A DNA stretch of 64,000 bases from Mycoplasmoidaceae bacterium (GTDB taxonomy: Bacteria > Bacillota_I > Bacilli_A > Mycoplasmatales > Mycoplasmoidaceae). Location of the stretch: positions 23,073-87,072 of the forward strand of contig JAKSVQ010000003.1 of NCBI GenBank assembly GCA_024407855.1, in the 5' to 3' direction. The position numbers and the translations under genes are program-made. How positions within the stretch are numbered: the stretch's first letter is position 1; the number at the start of each line of letters is the position of its first letter. This document shows positions 1 through 10,815 of this stretch, in pieces. The notes under the pieces were generated by a model. The model was not told the origin of the DNA, ran no database searches, and worked only from the letters and a program-made list of their open reading frames with translations.

Positions 1-62
1 TCAGATTTAGGATTAGCAATCCTAAATTTTTCTTTTCTTAGGTAAATATATTAGTAGGAGAA
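1..62 (+). promoter_or_regulatory. Conserved hairpin leader of the dprA-like gene (copy 1 of 3)
   Basis: An inverted repeat, ATTTAGGATT (5-14) and AATCCTAAAT (18-27) with an AGC loop, is followed by a U-rich run, then CTTAGGTAAATATA and the SD AGGAG (56-60) of the next gene. Nearly the same block precedes recU (21755-21845) and the gene at 56325. The right arm TCCTA could also pair with TTAGG at 39-43 or with the SD (TAGGA), so mutually exclusive structures are possible. The 5' part of the element is cut by the window edge. Whether it acts as RNA (attenuator) or DNA (operator/special promoter) cannot be told from sequence. Confidence 0.75.
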
Positions 63-67
63 AGAAT

Positions 68-811
68 ATGGATGAAATACTATTATATTTATCGCTAAAA
101 TATTATGGCGAATGAATGGCTATCTATGATAGCCTACAAAAGAAAGAAGAACTAAAGGTGTATGATATCAAGAAAGCTGTCAACGAAGTTGATGCTGACT
201 GAATCACATTAATTAGTTCTGATTACCCAAAGAACTTAAAAGCTATTTATAAACCACCATTTGGTGTGTTTAATTATGGTAAGACAAAGTTATTACACCA
301 ACCAATGGTGACAATCTTTGGACATATTGATGAAGCTAATGAAGAATCATTAGACTACTTACGCACAAACGGGATTAACCTTATGTGGGTTAAGAAATCA
401 AATCGAGAGATGCTAGATATTCTAGCAACTTTCCCAATTAACAACATCTTCTATATGGAAGAGATGAAAAACTCTGGTAATAAAACTTTTCAAAACATTC
501 TCGCTAACGAAAGTGTTATTATGGAAAATGCTTTTTGTAGTGAAGTATGGGAAAGAAAGGACAAAATTGATTATTCTAATCAATGACAAGAAAGATTGTA
601 TCTTGGTTTAAGCTTGCAAGCTTTAATTATTTCAGAGCTAAAAGCAAAAGAACTTTTATCATTGAGTGAATACTGCCAGAAAGAGAACATCAAAGTTGGA
701 ATTCTAAGAAAAGTCTACAATCCTAAAATTGACAAATATTTTAAGAATACTAAAATATTTATCATTGATGAATTAGACCAGTTAACCAAACTTTTTGCTG
801 TCAAAAATTAA
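68..811 (+). CDS. dprA: DprA/Smf-like DNA-processing protein (reduced)
   Basis: A 247-residue protein. Around residues 50-70 it has the DprA entry motif (SSDYPKNLKAIYKPPFGVF, compare YP..L..I.dPP..L). A Rossmann-like stretch follows (VTIFGHIDEANEESLDYL). DprA loads RecA on incoming single-stranded DNA during transformation. The usual GSR and SGxAxGID motifs are not recognisable, so this is a shortened divergent member, as is common in mollicutes, and its activity is uncertain. ATG 68 has a good SD (AGGAG, 7-nt spacing). Two in-frame UGA codons encode Trp in the N-terminal part. It stands alone behind the conserved leader that also precedes recU. topA follows on the same strand. Confidence 0.6.
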
Positions 812-814
812 GAT

Positions 815-846
815 TTATATATATGTAATATATATAGATTTTTTTA
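815..846 (+). terminator. Weak AT-only hairpin plus T-run after the dprA-like gene
   Basis: TATATATAT / ATATATATA arms around GTA are followed by seven T. The stem is AT-only, so this terminator is weakly supported. Confidence 0.35.
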
Positions 847-888
847 TGTTCTATAAATTTTACACTATATATATAATTTATAAATATT

Positions 889-2970
889 ATGGCAAAGAAT
901 TTAGTAATCATTGAATCACCAAACAAAGAAAAAACGATTGGTAAGTACCTTGGAAAAGACTTTAGTATCATGGCAACAGTCGGTCACATTCGTGACATTC
1001 CAAGTTCTGGATCAAAAGCTTTTGATCCTAAAACTTTTGAACCAAATTGAAAGATTTCATACAACCCTAAGACTAAACAGTCAAAGAAGGAAGTAATTGA
1101 TAAAATCAAAGCATTAGCTGAAAAAGCTGACAAGATTTATCTTGCAACCGACCCTGACCGTGAAGGGGAAGCTATTGCTTGACACGTTTATGAAGTATTG
1201 CCAAAGGCAAGCCAAGAAAAATGTGTTCGTATTACATTCAATGAAATTACTAAAGATGCAATTGAAGAAGCAATTAAACACGAACGCAAAATTGACTTGA
1301 ACTGAGTTCATAGCCAATTTGCTCGACGTGTCCTAGACCGTATTGTTGGTTATGACCTATCACGATTTGTTCGTGATAAGTTTAATGGTAGTTCAGCTGG
1401 ACGTGTACAATCCGTTGCACTTAAATTTATTTATGAACGTGAACAAGAAATTAATAAATTTAAACCAGTAACAACTTACACATTAGATGTTACTTTAAGT
1501 AATGATGAAAAGATCTTCCTTCGTCGAGTTGGTGAAAAGATCCGTGAAGGTGAAAAAGAAGATACTTCAATTCTTGAATTTAAAACCGAAAAAGAAGTAT
1601 TAGACATTAAGTCTAAACTTGAAAAGAACTTTGAAGTATATTTTCCTAAAGGAAAAGAAGATGTTAAGGTAATGCGTCGTAATCCTCAAGACCCATTCAA
1701 AACATCTACTTTACAACAAGTTGCATCTAACCTATTTGGTTGATCAATCAGCAAAATTACTAAAGTAATCCAAGACCTATATGAAGGTGTTAAGATTGAT
1801 GGTGATCAAACTGCTTTAATTACATATCCACGTACAGACAGTATCAGAATGTCTGATACATTCAAAGCTGCGGCAAGAAAATATATCAAGTCAGCTTATG
1901 GTGAAGAATATGTCAACCCAGGTGAAAGATCACTGGCAAAACAAGCTAAGAACGAAAATGTTCAAGATGCTCACGAATGTATTCGTGTTATTAATCCATT
2001 TACCCTACCAAGTAGTCTTAAAAAGAAAATTGATGCAGACTACTTCAAAATGTATGAATTAATCTGACGTCGTTCAATCGCAAGTTTAATGACACCATGC
2101 CGTTACATTCATAAAACTATCCGTTTCAAAAACGGTCCATGTAAATTCTTTACATACTCAAACATTATTGATTTTGATGGTTACAAGAAAGTATACTTTG
2201 ATCCAACTTTAGTTGGTGCTGGTACATTTAAGACATATAAAAACGGTGAAAAGTTCACAGCTAAGACTGTTGCTGCTGTTAAACATGTGTCTGAACCACC
2301 TGCACGATATAACCAAGCAAGCTTGGTTAAAGCCCTTGATGATGCTGGAGTTGGACGTCCATCTACATACCGTATGATGGTTGATGTTAACCCTGAACGT
2401 GGTTATTGTGAAGTAAAGAATCGTGCATTCTTTATGACACAAATTGGTAACTCAGTTATCGAAGGTTTGATCAATAACTTTGACGATGTAATCGACAAAA
2501 ACTTTACAAAGGAAATGGAAGAAAGACTTGATGCCATTGCCGACAAGAAAGAACCATGAAATAAATGATTATTATCATTTGTTCCAAGCTTTAAGAAGAA
2601 AGTAGCAACAAAGACTAAGACAATTAAGGCTCAATCATTAGAAGTTGGCCGTAAGTGTCCTAAGTGTGGTAAACCACTAGTGTACCGATTCTCTAAGGTT
2701 TCAAAGAAACAATTCATCGGTTGTAGTGATTATCCTAAATGTAAATATGCTGAATTCCCAGGTACAAAGGAATTAACTGAAAAATGTCCAGTTTGTGGAC
2801 ACCACCTTGTTCAAAGAACAAACAAACGTGGTAAACCATTCATTGGTTGTAGCAATTATCCTAAATGTACATTCATTGTTAACACTCTTGAAGAGGTTAA
2901 GAACTGAAAACCTGGTCAAAAACCAGCTAAACCTAAATTCTTTAAAAAGAATAGCAAGAAGAAAAAATAA
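889..2970 (+). CDS. topA: DNA topoisomerase I
   Basis: A 693-residue type IA topoisomerase, full length for mollicutes; it relaxes negative supercoils. The Toprim domain opens at the N-terminus ([14 protein letters not shown]) and carries the acidic motif [10 protein letters not shown] near residues 86-95. The catalytic tyrosine is Y313 in [10 protein letters not shown]. Two C-terminal four-cysteine zinc fingers start near C590 and C633 (CPKCG...CSDYPKC and CPVCG...CSNYPKC). Several Trp are UGA. No strong SD precedes ATG 889 and the 5' region is very AT-rich. The stop overlaps the trxA start (TAATG), so the two are translationally coupled. Confidence 0.97.
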
Positions 2971-3278
2971 TGATTGTTGAACTAAATAATGAAACAATTG
3001 AGCAAATCTTTGCTCAATATAATAAGGTAATTGTTGACATTTATGCCACTTGATGTGGCCCATGCCAAATGTTGGCAACCCAACTAGAGGCATTTGCTAA
3101 GAAACATAATGATTGGACAATTGTCAGAGTAAACTCTGATCAGCACCAAGACATTGCTGCTAAATTCAATGTACAAGCCATCCCAACAATGGTCTTTGTT
3201 AAAGACAAAAAAGTACAAGAAATTGTTGTTGGTTTCAAACCTTTAATAGAAATTGAAAAAATAACAGATAAATATTAG
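2970..3278 (+). CDS. trxA: Thioredoxin
   Basis: A 102-residue thioredoxin with the redox motif WCGPC (the Trp is UGA), the cis-Pro loop IPTMVFV and a C-terminal Gly-containing strand (VVGFKP). It is the general disulfide reductant, recycled by thioredoxin reductase, which is not in this window. The start overlaps the topA stop by one base. rpmG follows after 35 bp with its own -10 (TATAAT, 3279-3284). Confidence 0.95.
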
Positions 3279-3313
3279 TATAATATTTATAACTTAATTA
3301 AGTAGAGGGTTGT

Positions 3314-3475
3314 ATGGCAGTTAAAAGAAGTATCAGATTGGAATGCACAGTTTGTCATCAAATTAATTATTTGACATTTAAAAATGCAAAGAATAATCCT
3401 GACAAACTAGAGCTTAAGAAATATTGTCCTTATTGTAAGAAAGTAACCTTACATAAAGAAACTAAGAAAAAATAG
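3314..3475 (+). CDS. rpmG: 50S ribosomal protein L33 (copy 1)
   Basis: A 53-residue L33 with two CxxC knuckles (CTVC and CPYC), so it is the zinc-binding type. It sits on the surface of the large subunit near the E site. A -10 box TATAAT lies 29 nt upstream and a weak GAGGG SD precedes the ATG. A strong terminator at 3504-3529 ends this unit. A second, different L33 starts 70 bp downstream. Confidence 0.92.
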   Translation: MAVKRSIRLECTVCHQINYLTFKNAKNNPDKLELKKYCPYCKKVTLHKETKKK

Positions 3476-3503
3476 ACATTCTATATATAATATATATGTT
3501 ATT

Positions 3504-3529
3504 AAAAAAGGGCTGCGGCCTTTTTTTCT
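3504..3529 (+). terminator. Rho-independent terminator between the two rpmG genes
   Basis: AAAAAAGG and CCTTTTTTT arms with a GC-rich apex (GCTGCGG). A TATAAT-like box at about 3484-3493 lies before the hairpin and I see no good -10 between the hairpin and rpmG2. The hairpin may therefore also lie inside the rpmG2 leader as an attenuator. Confidence 0.8.
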
Positions 3530-3545
3530 TAACCAAAGACTATTT

Positions 3546-3692
3546 ATGAGAAAAAAAGTTATTTTAGTTTGCGACGAATGTTTAAGCCGTAATTACCATA
3601 TTACGAAGAATACGTTATCAACTGAACGTATCGTTTTAAACAAATACTGTCCAAAGTGTAAAAAAGTCACAAAACACAAGGAAACAAGATAA
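3546..3692 (+). CDS. rpmG: 50S ribosomal protein L33 (copy 2)
   Basis: A 48-residue L33 paralogue ([17 protein letters not shown]...CPKCKK), also with paired CxxC motifs. It heads the secE-nusG group, the position where Firmicutes commonly keep an rpmG. Its stop TAA overlaps the secE start (TAATG). Both copies keep the zinc cysteines, so this is not a simple Zn+/Zn- pair. Confidence 0.9.
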   Translation: MRKKVILVCDECLSRNYHITKNTLSTERIVLNKYCPKCKKVTKHKETR

Positions 3693-4144
3693 TGACTGAT
3701 ATTAATACTAATACAAGTACTAATACTACTAATGATAGTAAGAGTAAACAAGAAATAAAACAAGAACAAAGAGAAAAGAAATACGCGGCTAAATTAGAAG
3801 CTAACCGGATTAAAAAAATAACTAAGTTAGAAAATAAGAAAGCTCGATTAACAACAAAGTTGAATGCTATTGCTAATCCAAAGCGTAAATCTGCTATTCA
3901 AGACAAGATTGATGAAGTTGACAAACAGATAAAGGATCTAAAAGATCCTGAAAAGGCAACCGTTAAACGTCCTTTCAGTCTAGTTATGCGAACTTGATCA
4001 AAAGGTCTAAGCAAAGAAGGTGGCAGAATTACATGACATAAAGGCAAAGATATCCTAAAGGATTTCATTACCGTTATTCTTGTATGTGCCTTCCTAGCAA
4101 TTATTTTCTTTGCTATTGATATGATTATTATTTCAATCCATTAG
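3692..4144 (+). CDS. secE: Preprotein translocase subunit SecE
   Basis: 150 residues. The N-terminal ~100 residues are a hydrophilic, Asn/Thr- then Lys-rich extension with coiled-coil character. Residues ~103-150 form the SecE core: the amphipathic stretch RTWSKGLSKEGGRITWHKG followed by one membrane helix (FITVILVCAFLAIIFFAIDM). SecE clamps SecY in the Sec translocon. Identity rests on this C-terminal region plus position between rpmG and nusG. The overlapping start implies coupling to rpmG. Confidence 0.9.
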
Positions 4145-4153
4145 GAGTAAATT

Positions 4154-4921
4154 ATGGAACTAAGTAGAATGCAATGATACGTAATCACTGCCGTTGGTGG
4201 ACAAGAAGAGTCTATTGCGCAAGCATTACGTGAAAAAATGAACAACTTTGGCTATGCCAATTTTGCTAAGACATCTGATAACGATGCATCTTTGCCTTTA
4301 CCAAATGGTGAACAACCAAAGGTTAAGGAAATTCGTGTCTTTATGAAAAGACAAGAATCTGAACAAGTCTTTAATAAGAATAGTACAGAATTGCCTAAAA
4401 CATTAAAGAACACAAAAACAACAAGATGAGAAGCTCTACCAGATGGACGATATAAAAGAATTAAATCAAAACGTGTAAACCGTTTTGGTAACTACATCTT
4501 CGTTCAATGTGATTTAGATGATGATATCTGATATAACATCCGAAACACCGTAGGTGTTATGGGATTTGTTGGTTCAACTGGAAAGGCAGCAAAGCCAATT
4601 CCATGTTCAGTCGATGAATATGAACGATTAATTAATGATGCAGCTGCTGCTGAATATGCAGCAAGAATTGCTGCTGGTGAAACTGCTGTTAAGAAAGAAG
4701 AAGCTAAAGTTGAGGCTAAACCGCAACCAAAGCCAGTTCTTACTGAAGCACCATTCAAGGTTGGCCAAACTCTTGAATTGATCAATGGATCATTTGCTGG
4801 TACAAATTGTACAGTCGTTGCTATTAGCCTTGAAAAACAAACTGCAAAAGTTGAAGTGGAATTCTTTGGAAGAATTAACTCCCTAGAAGTACCATTTAGT
4901 GACCTAAAACTTGCTAAGTAA
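4154..4921 (+). CDS. nusG: Transcription termination/antitermination factor NusG
   Basis: A 255-residue NusG with the N-terminal NGN domain (MQWYVITAVGGQEESIAQAL, then NRFGNYIFVQCD) and a C-terminal KOW domain (VGQTLELINGSFAGTNCTV). An Ala/Glu/Lys-rich linker (~170-195) joins them. It binds RNA polymerase and couples it to ribosomes. The SD is TAGGAG at 4142-4147, overlapping the secE stop. Confidence 0.95.
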
Positions 4922-4961
4922 CTTTCATAAATACATATAATAACAAACACGAGGTAATATA

Positions 4962-6008
4962 ATGCCAAAACAAGTTGAAGAAAAAACTACTGAAACTGCT
5001 ACTACTAATGTAGAAGCAAAAGTTGAAAAGAAGCCAGCAGCTAAAAAAGCTGCTAAAAAACCTGCAAAGAAACCTGCAGGTAAAAAACCATTAGTGCGTG
5101 AAGGTGCATCTGCAAAAGAAACCATCGAAGCTAAGGTTAACCTATTCTTTGAATCTAATAAGGATAACAAAGATCTTAAAAAGATCTTATCTGTATCTAA
5201 ATTAATGGAAGCTGGAGCTCATGTTGGCTTAGCTGCTAACCTATGAAACCCAAAAATGGCTCCATTCATTTATCGTTCAAAGAACTCAAGAAACTTAATC
5301 ATTGATATGTTAAAGATCATTGTATTCTCTAACCGAGCATACAACTTCTTACATGACATTGCAAAGCAAGATGGTAAAGTTCTATTTGTTGGAACTCACA
5401 ATGATTCTGTTAAGAAATACATTCAAGAAGAAGCAACACGTTGTGGTGCCTTCTATATCAACCAACGTTGATTAGGTGGTACATTAACAAACTTCAAGAC
5501 TGTTAACAATTCAATTAACAAATTGAACCGTCTAACAAGTTTACTTGAATCTGAAAATGTTGGTCGTTACACTAAGAAACAACAACTAGACATGCAAAGA
5601 CAAGTTGCTAAACTTGAAAAGTTTATTGGTGGAATTAAGAACATGAAAGGTCTACCACAAGTTGTTATCGTTACTGATCCAGTAGCTGAACACAATGCTG
5701 TTAAAGAAGCTAGAGACTTACATATTCCAGTTGTTGCTTTAGCAAACACTAATGCTAACCCTGATTTAATTGATTTCATTATTCCAGCTAACACTCACTC
5801 AATCAAAACACAATGATTGATGTTAGGTGTTTTAGCTGATGCTATTGCATCGGCTCATGGTCAGCCAACAAAGGTTGTTGGCAAAGCTGATGGTGAAATC
5901 ATTCTACCAGAAGTTATTCGAGTTCAACGTAAAGTAGTTTTCACTAAAGGTCGTCAAGCTGACACATTTGTCAAGTCTGAACCTAAAAAAGAAGAACCAG
6001 CAAAGTAA
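4962..6008 (+). CDS. rpsB: 30S ribosomal protein S2 with N-terminal extension
   Basis: 348 residues. The S2 body starts near residue 80 (KLMEAGAHVGLAANLWNPKM) and shows INQRWLGGTLTNFKT and the C-terminal half ending at PEVIRVQR. About 75 extra N-terminal residues are rich in Lys, Ala and Pro (repeats of PAKK/KKPA) and resemble basic RNA-binding tails. The SD GAGGT lies 7-8 nt before ATG 4962. In most Firmicutes tsf follows rpsB; here tsf lies 13 kb away on the other strand. Confidence 0.95.
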
Positions 6009-6025
6009 TCATTAAAGACAAAATA

Positions 6026-6055
6026 AAATAGTGCTAATAAGCACTATTTATTTTT
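6026..6055. terminator. Bidirectional terminator, rpsB and convergent 6034-6672 gene
   Basis: AAATAGTGC (6026-6034) / GCACTATTT (6041-6049) with loop TAATAA, T-run on the plus side. It overlaps the stop codon of the minus-strand gene. Confidence 0.85.
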
Positions 6056-6672
6056 TTATATATTTCCAACCATGGATCAACGTTTTCGATATCTTGTAAT
6101 GTTTTAAGTTCAGGAACTGAATCAATATTACTAATGGTAATATTGGGCGAATTAAATTGTTTTAATAAATGTAAATATACTTTTTCATGTTGAATATTTA
6201 ATTGATAGTTATGAACTATTAAATGAACCTTCTTATTCTTAAGCGTATGCGTCAAAAAGAAATTCATAATATTTTTGGTAATATCTTTTTCTAGGTCTGC
6301 AAAGATAACAACTTCATCAGCAAAATTATAGAATTGTGAGTTAAGTTCATGCTGTTGGCTATTAGCGTTTATCACCAAAATGTCGCTGATGGCACTTAAG
6401 GTCTTGGCCAAATTTAATAGTTTTTTTGCGTCTGGAGACGTTTGAGCACAAATTTGGTATGAAGTATTGGAAAAGAGTTGAGTCATTAAAATTTCGCCCT
6501 CTTTTTGCCAATGATCTCGTTTTGGTAGTAAACCGTCTTGCTCATAATGATTAAGATCTAACACACTTAATTTATTAACTTTCTTTTCAAGCACACAGGC
6601 AAATAATAATGTCTCAATATTTTGTTTGTGAAAATTATTGATGTCAACGATGGCGATAGTTTTACTTTTCAT
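6034..6672 (-). CDS. ParA/MinD-like fold protein without P-loop (uncharacterised)
   Basis: 212 residues, function not recognised. The start (KTIAIVDINNFHKQNIETLLFA then KLSVLDLNHYEQDG) has the strand-loop-helix-strand spacing of ParA/MinD ATPases, whose first loop would be the Walker A (GGVGKTT). Here that loop reads NNFHKQN, so nucleotide binding looks lost. Later LVINANSQQ and VVIFADLEKD resemble the following beta strands. The assignment to this fold is inference; a structure prediction would decide. It is a single gene, divergent from the lipoprotein at 6706 with only 33 bp between the two starts. Confidence 0.55.
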   Translation of the reverse strand: MKSKTIAIVDINNFHKQNIETLLFACVLEKKVNKLSVLDLNHYEQDGLLPKRDHWQKEGEILMTQLFSNTSYQICAQTSPDAKKLLNLAKTLSAISDILVINANSQQHELNSQFYNFADEVVIFADLEKDITKNIMNFFLTHTLKNKKVHLIVHNYQLNIQHEKVYLHLLKQFNSPNITISNIDSVPELKTLQDIENVDPWLEIYKKINSAY

Positions 6673-6705
6673 ATTATTTATATATAATAATTGTAGGAGA
6701 AATAT

Positions 6706-8190
6706 ATGAAATTAAAATTAAAACAATTTTTGCCTTGTTGCTTAGTTGCAACAAGCACATTGCCTTTGTTTGCGACCAGCTGTGCGCCGCAAACAAGTCA
6801 ACGTTTAATCGTTGAAGATTGGTGACGATTAAACTATGTATATAAGGTTGATGCATCAGTTAAACGTGAATCAGCACCTTTCCAATTTAACTTAGAAAAT
6901 TTTGCTGGTGAAGAATCTGTTGATATTACCTTAATAAACCAAAAAGATGAAAAAGGTGTTGAAGGAAATTATGTAGAAATCGTAAATGGTGCACATTTTG
7001 ATGTTACTGACCAAACAACTCACACATGTGAAATTAAATTAACTTCAGATGAACATTATGTGACAGGAAAAGAATATTCCTTTGTAGCAAAAGCCATTAT
7101 TAAAGATAAAGCAGGAAATACAATTGAATCACTAACTGACACATTGTACATCGAAGTTGCTAAACCAACTTTGCCTGAATATTTTGAAACAAATGGTGAA
7201 GGTAAGATTGTGGGTTTTGATAGTAAATATGATGCTGAAATAGCAAAATGCTCATTATTAGCTATTCCACAAACTATTAAACATGAAGACAATACCGATG
7301 AAACTATAACAAGTATTGCAGATAATGCATTCCATGATGTGGGTGGTGCACGCTATGAAAACATAAAATACTTATTGTTAGACTCATCATGAGGTACAAA
7401 CCCAACATTAACATCAATTGGAAATAGTGCTTTCTTAAAGGCAAAATTTACTGGTGAATGCTATATTCCTAAAACAGTAGTAACTATTGGAGATCATGCT
7501 TTTGACTCAAGCACTATTTCGGGATTACATTTTGATACATATGATGATGGTCACTCTGATTTAATGACTATTAAAAATTGGGCATTTAACCATTGTGAAA
7601 AGATTGCAAGTGATATTATCATTCCAGAAGGTTGTGCCGAAATTGGAACATGTGCATTCTATTATTGTGAAAAAGCAAGAAATGTGCAAATACCAAAATC
7701 AGTTACAAAAATTAACGACACTGCTTTCTATTATGTCTGTTGAGGACGTCGAGGGGGAACAAAACTTACAATCCCACAACAAGACTCTCAGCTAACAACC
7801 ATTGCACATAGTGCTTTTTGATGTTGTGATGTTGGTGGGGATATTTATATTCCTAATCAATGCACAACTATAGGTTATAACGCATTTCTTAATTGCAACT
7901 GAGTAGTTGGTGTATCACTTCCTGCGGGACTAACTAGCCTTGAGTCAAAAGCATTTTCTGACATGGACAGACTTCAAAAATTAGACCTTTCTAGAATTGA
8001 TAGTACAGATGATATACTATTTAAAGTTGAAAGCGCACAACCAACTTTCTTCGCAGCAACAGGAAGTATTTCTAAAAAAATTAAAATAAAATTAAACTCT
8101 ACATTAAAAACCCCAGAGAAACAAGCTCAAGTTAAAGCCGCATTAATTGCTAATGGTATGAACGAAAGTTATATTACTTTTGAAGAATAA
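6706..8190 (+). CDS. BspA-type leucine-rich-repeat surface lipoprotein
   Basis: 494 residues. The lipoprotein signal ends at C26 (LPLFATSC). Residues ~30-160 are a hydrophilic Ig-like region. From ~165 to 430 there are BspA-type (LRR_5) repeats of the form 'I.IP..V..IG..AF..C', for example YIPKTVVTIGDHAFD, IPEGCAEIGTCAFYYCE, YIPNQCTTIGYNAFLNC. Such proteins are usually adhesins or host-interaction proteins on the mycoplasma membrane. The SD is TAGGAG at 6693-6698, 7 nt before ATG. An AT-rich divergent promoter region of 33 bp is shared with the gene at 6672. Confidence 0.88.
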
Positions 8191-8204
8191 GACTTAATAC
8201 AGTA

Positions 8205-8238
8205 AAAAAATAAGAGCAATAGCTCTTATTTTTTATTT
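8205..8238. terminator. Bidirectional terminator, LRR lipoprotein and rsmG
   Basis: 13-bp stem AAAAAATAAGAGC / GCTCTTATTTTTT with loop AATA. It overlaps the end of rsmG. Confidence 0.9.
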
Positions 8239-8946
8239 GTCATAGTCAAAACCTTTGATTATCTTTTTATAGTCACGAGGATATTTTGGATTTGTCTTAC
8301 CAAATTTCTTTGCTATGATTGTATAGAAATCAACATTATCATCATCTTGATGATCAATGGCTAGAAGCTTAGCTGATAATTGTTTTAGTTCTTTATTTAA
8401 GTCTTTGACTTCATCTTGATAGTTCTTGCCTTTTGGAATAACCACAAGCCCATCAGACTTAGCATAAGGAGTTAATAACTCAACAATAATTTCAACTGGT
8501 GCAACAGCTTTAGCTGTCACCATGTCAAATTGACGACTAGTTGATGTTTCTTCGATTCGTTGACAAATAATCTCAACATTACTTAAATGTAATTGTTCAG
8601 ACAGTTTTTTAAGAAACTCGCATTTCTTATGACTTGCTTCGACAACTGTTAACTTAATGTTAGGAAAGAATAGTTTAATAACAAAACCAGGGATACCAGA
8701 ACCAGAGCCGACATCAAGTACTGTTTTAACAGTAGTAAAGTCAACTAGACGATAAACCATAATTGATTGTCAAAAGTATTTTGATCAGATAACATCATCC
8801 TTATCTAGTCTAGTAAGATTCATCTTTGCATTTTGTTCTTGCAAAAATGCTTTATAAGCATCTAATTGCTTAGAAAGTTTATTCTTATCAAGATTAGTAA
8901 TCTCAAAGGTCTTTATAACTTTATCAATGAATTCGGTTTTAGTCAT
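8233..8946 (-). CDS. rsmG: 16S rRNA (guanine-N7) methyltransferase RsmG (GidB)
   Basis: 237 residues. The N-terminal helical part includes NAKMNLTRL. The SAM-binding motif is VLDVGSGSGIPG, followed by TVVEASHKKCEFL and a motif IV region (FDMVTAKAVAPVEII). It methylates G527 (E. coli numbering) of 16S rRNA. The start ATG (8944-8946) overlaps the mnmG 3' end by 8 bp; the gid genes are thus kept as a coupled pair, mnmG first. Two UGA Trp codons lie in the N-terminal 60 residues (DDVIWSKYFWQS). Confidence 0.95.
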
Positions 8947-10789
8947 GTTTCCTACTTTTATTTGTTATATAGTTTTTTATGATTGCTATATCAACTAAAT
9001 TAATTCCAGAGATCCGACTTGCTTGTTCCAAATCGCGTGGCATTATTTTATTTAGCTTGTCAATTGCTTCCAATGTTAAGTTTGGCACTTCTTTATAGTT
9101 TTTAATTGCAATTAAAGAGCATTTAGCTAAGTTAGATAACTTCTTAATTGTTTTAAGCTGGTTAGCAATGTAACCTTCAAACTTAATTGATATATCAATC
9201 TTTTTGCAAATATCTGGATTGATGTTTTTAACTTTGCATGCTAACAACACATCTAATGATTTAACTTCTGGTCGTTTAATTAGTTGATACAAAGTATAAC
9301 TGCCACAGTTATATTGTTTAAGTAGTTTCTTAACTTGATGAACTTTATGCTCTTTCAAATATTTAATTTGGCGATTGAAGATTTGCAAATTCTTTTTATA
9401 AGCTGCATAAACCTCTTTTTTTACAAGTCCGATTTTCTTTCCATATTCGATAAGACGCTCTTGCGCATTATCGTTTCTTAAATATAGACGATGTTCAGCT
9501 CTTGAAGTTAATAACCTATAAGGTTCTGTAATACCTTTAGTCATGATGTCATCAGTCAAAACACCAAGGTATGATTCAGAACGTTTTAGAATTAAAGGTT
9601 GTTTCTTTTTAATACTTAAAACAGCATTGATTCCAGCAAGCAGTCCTTGGCCAGCTGCTTCTTCATAACCGCTAGTTCCATTGATTTGGCCGGCACAGAA
9701 TAAACCTTTAATAGCTTTTAACTCATAGTTAAGGTTTAATTGTGTTGGATCAATGGCATCATATTCTATTGCATATGCGTATTTTAAAAAGATAGCTTTT
9801 TCTAATCCGGCTACGGAATGAACAATCTTTTCTTGGGTTTGACGATCAAAGCTTGTTGACAACCCTTGTAGATACATTGAATCTCAACTTGCTGATTCTG
9901 GTTCAACAAAGACTTGATGACGTTCTTTATCTGCAAAACGCATTACCTTATCTTCGATACTTGGGCAATAACGTGGACCAATTGAATGGATTCTTCCGGA
10001 ATACATTGCTGACTTAGAAATATTCTCACGAATTATTTTATGAGTCTTTTCATTAGTGTATGTTAAATGACATACAGTTTGCATATCAAATGGTAAGAAT
10101 GTTGGTTGGTAGTGTTCAAATGATAATAAATCATTCGTTCCAGGTTCAACTTGCATTTTATTAAAGTCAATACTAGATTTTAAAATTCGTGGAGGTGTTC
10201 CAGTTTTCAAACGGATTAATTTAATTCCGTTAGCAACCATACTATCTGAAAGATAGTTAGCACCTTGTTGACCACTTGGCCCTTCATGATGTTGTTCTTC
10301 CCCACGGTGACATATTGGTTTTAAATATGTTCCAGTAGTTAAAACCATTGTCTTACATTTATATGTAGCTTTACCACACTTAACACCTTTAAGAACTTTG
10401 TTCTTGATAATTAGTTCTTTTGCTTCGTCAATAATTAAAGTTAAATTCTTTCGTGCTTTTATTGCATTAACTCAAAAGTCATGATATTTAACCTTATCAA
10501 TTTGTGCACGTAGTGCTCAAACACCAGCTCCTTTAGCCGCATTTAAAAGCTTCATCTGTAATTGTGCTTTATCGGCAGCGATAGCTTGCATTCCACCTAA
10601 AGCATCAATTTCGCGTGTGACCACACCTTTAGCTGGCCCACCAACTGACGGATTACAAGGTGTATCACCAATATGTTCTTCATTTAATGTAATTAAAGCA
10701 GTCTTTTTACCTAAATTTGAAGCTGCAAAAGCAGCTTCTAGTCCAGCATGTCCAGCTCCTATAACTATTACATCAAATGACTTTTCCAT
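8939..10789 (-). CDS. mnmG: tRNA U34 carboxymethylaminomethyl-modifying enzyme MnmG (GidA)
   Basis: 616 residues, full length. The FAD-binding motif is [14 protein letters not shown] at the N-terminus; [24 protein letters not shown] and the second family signature GTPPRI and [18 protein letters not shown] follow. With MnmE it modifies the wobble uridine of several tRNAs. Three UGA Trp codons break the naive frame. A terminator and tRNA-Gln lie directly upstream on the same strand. Confidence 0.97.
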
Positions 10790-10815
10790 AGTTTATATAT
10801 TATAAAACAAAAATA

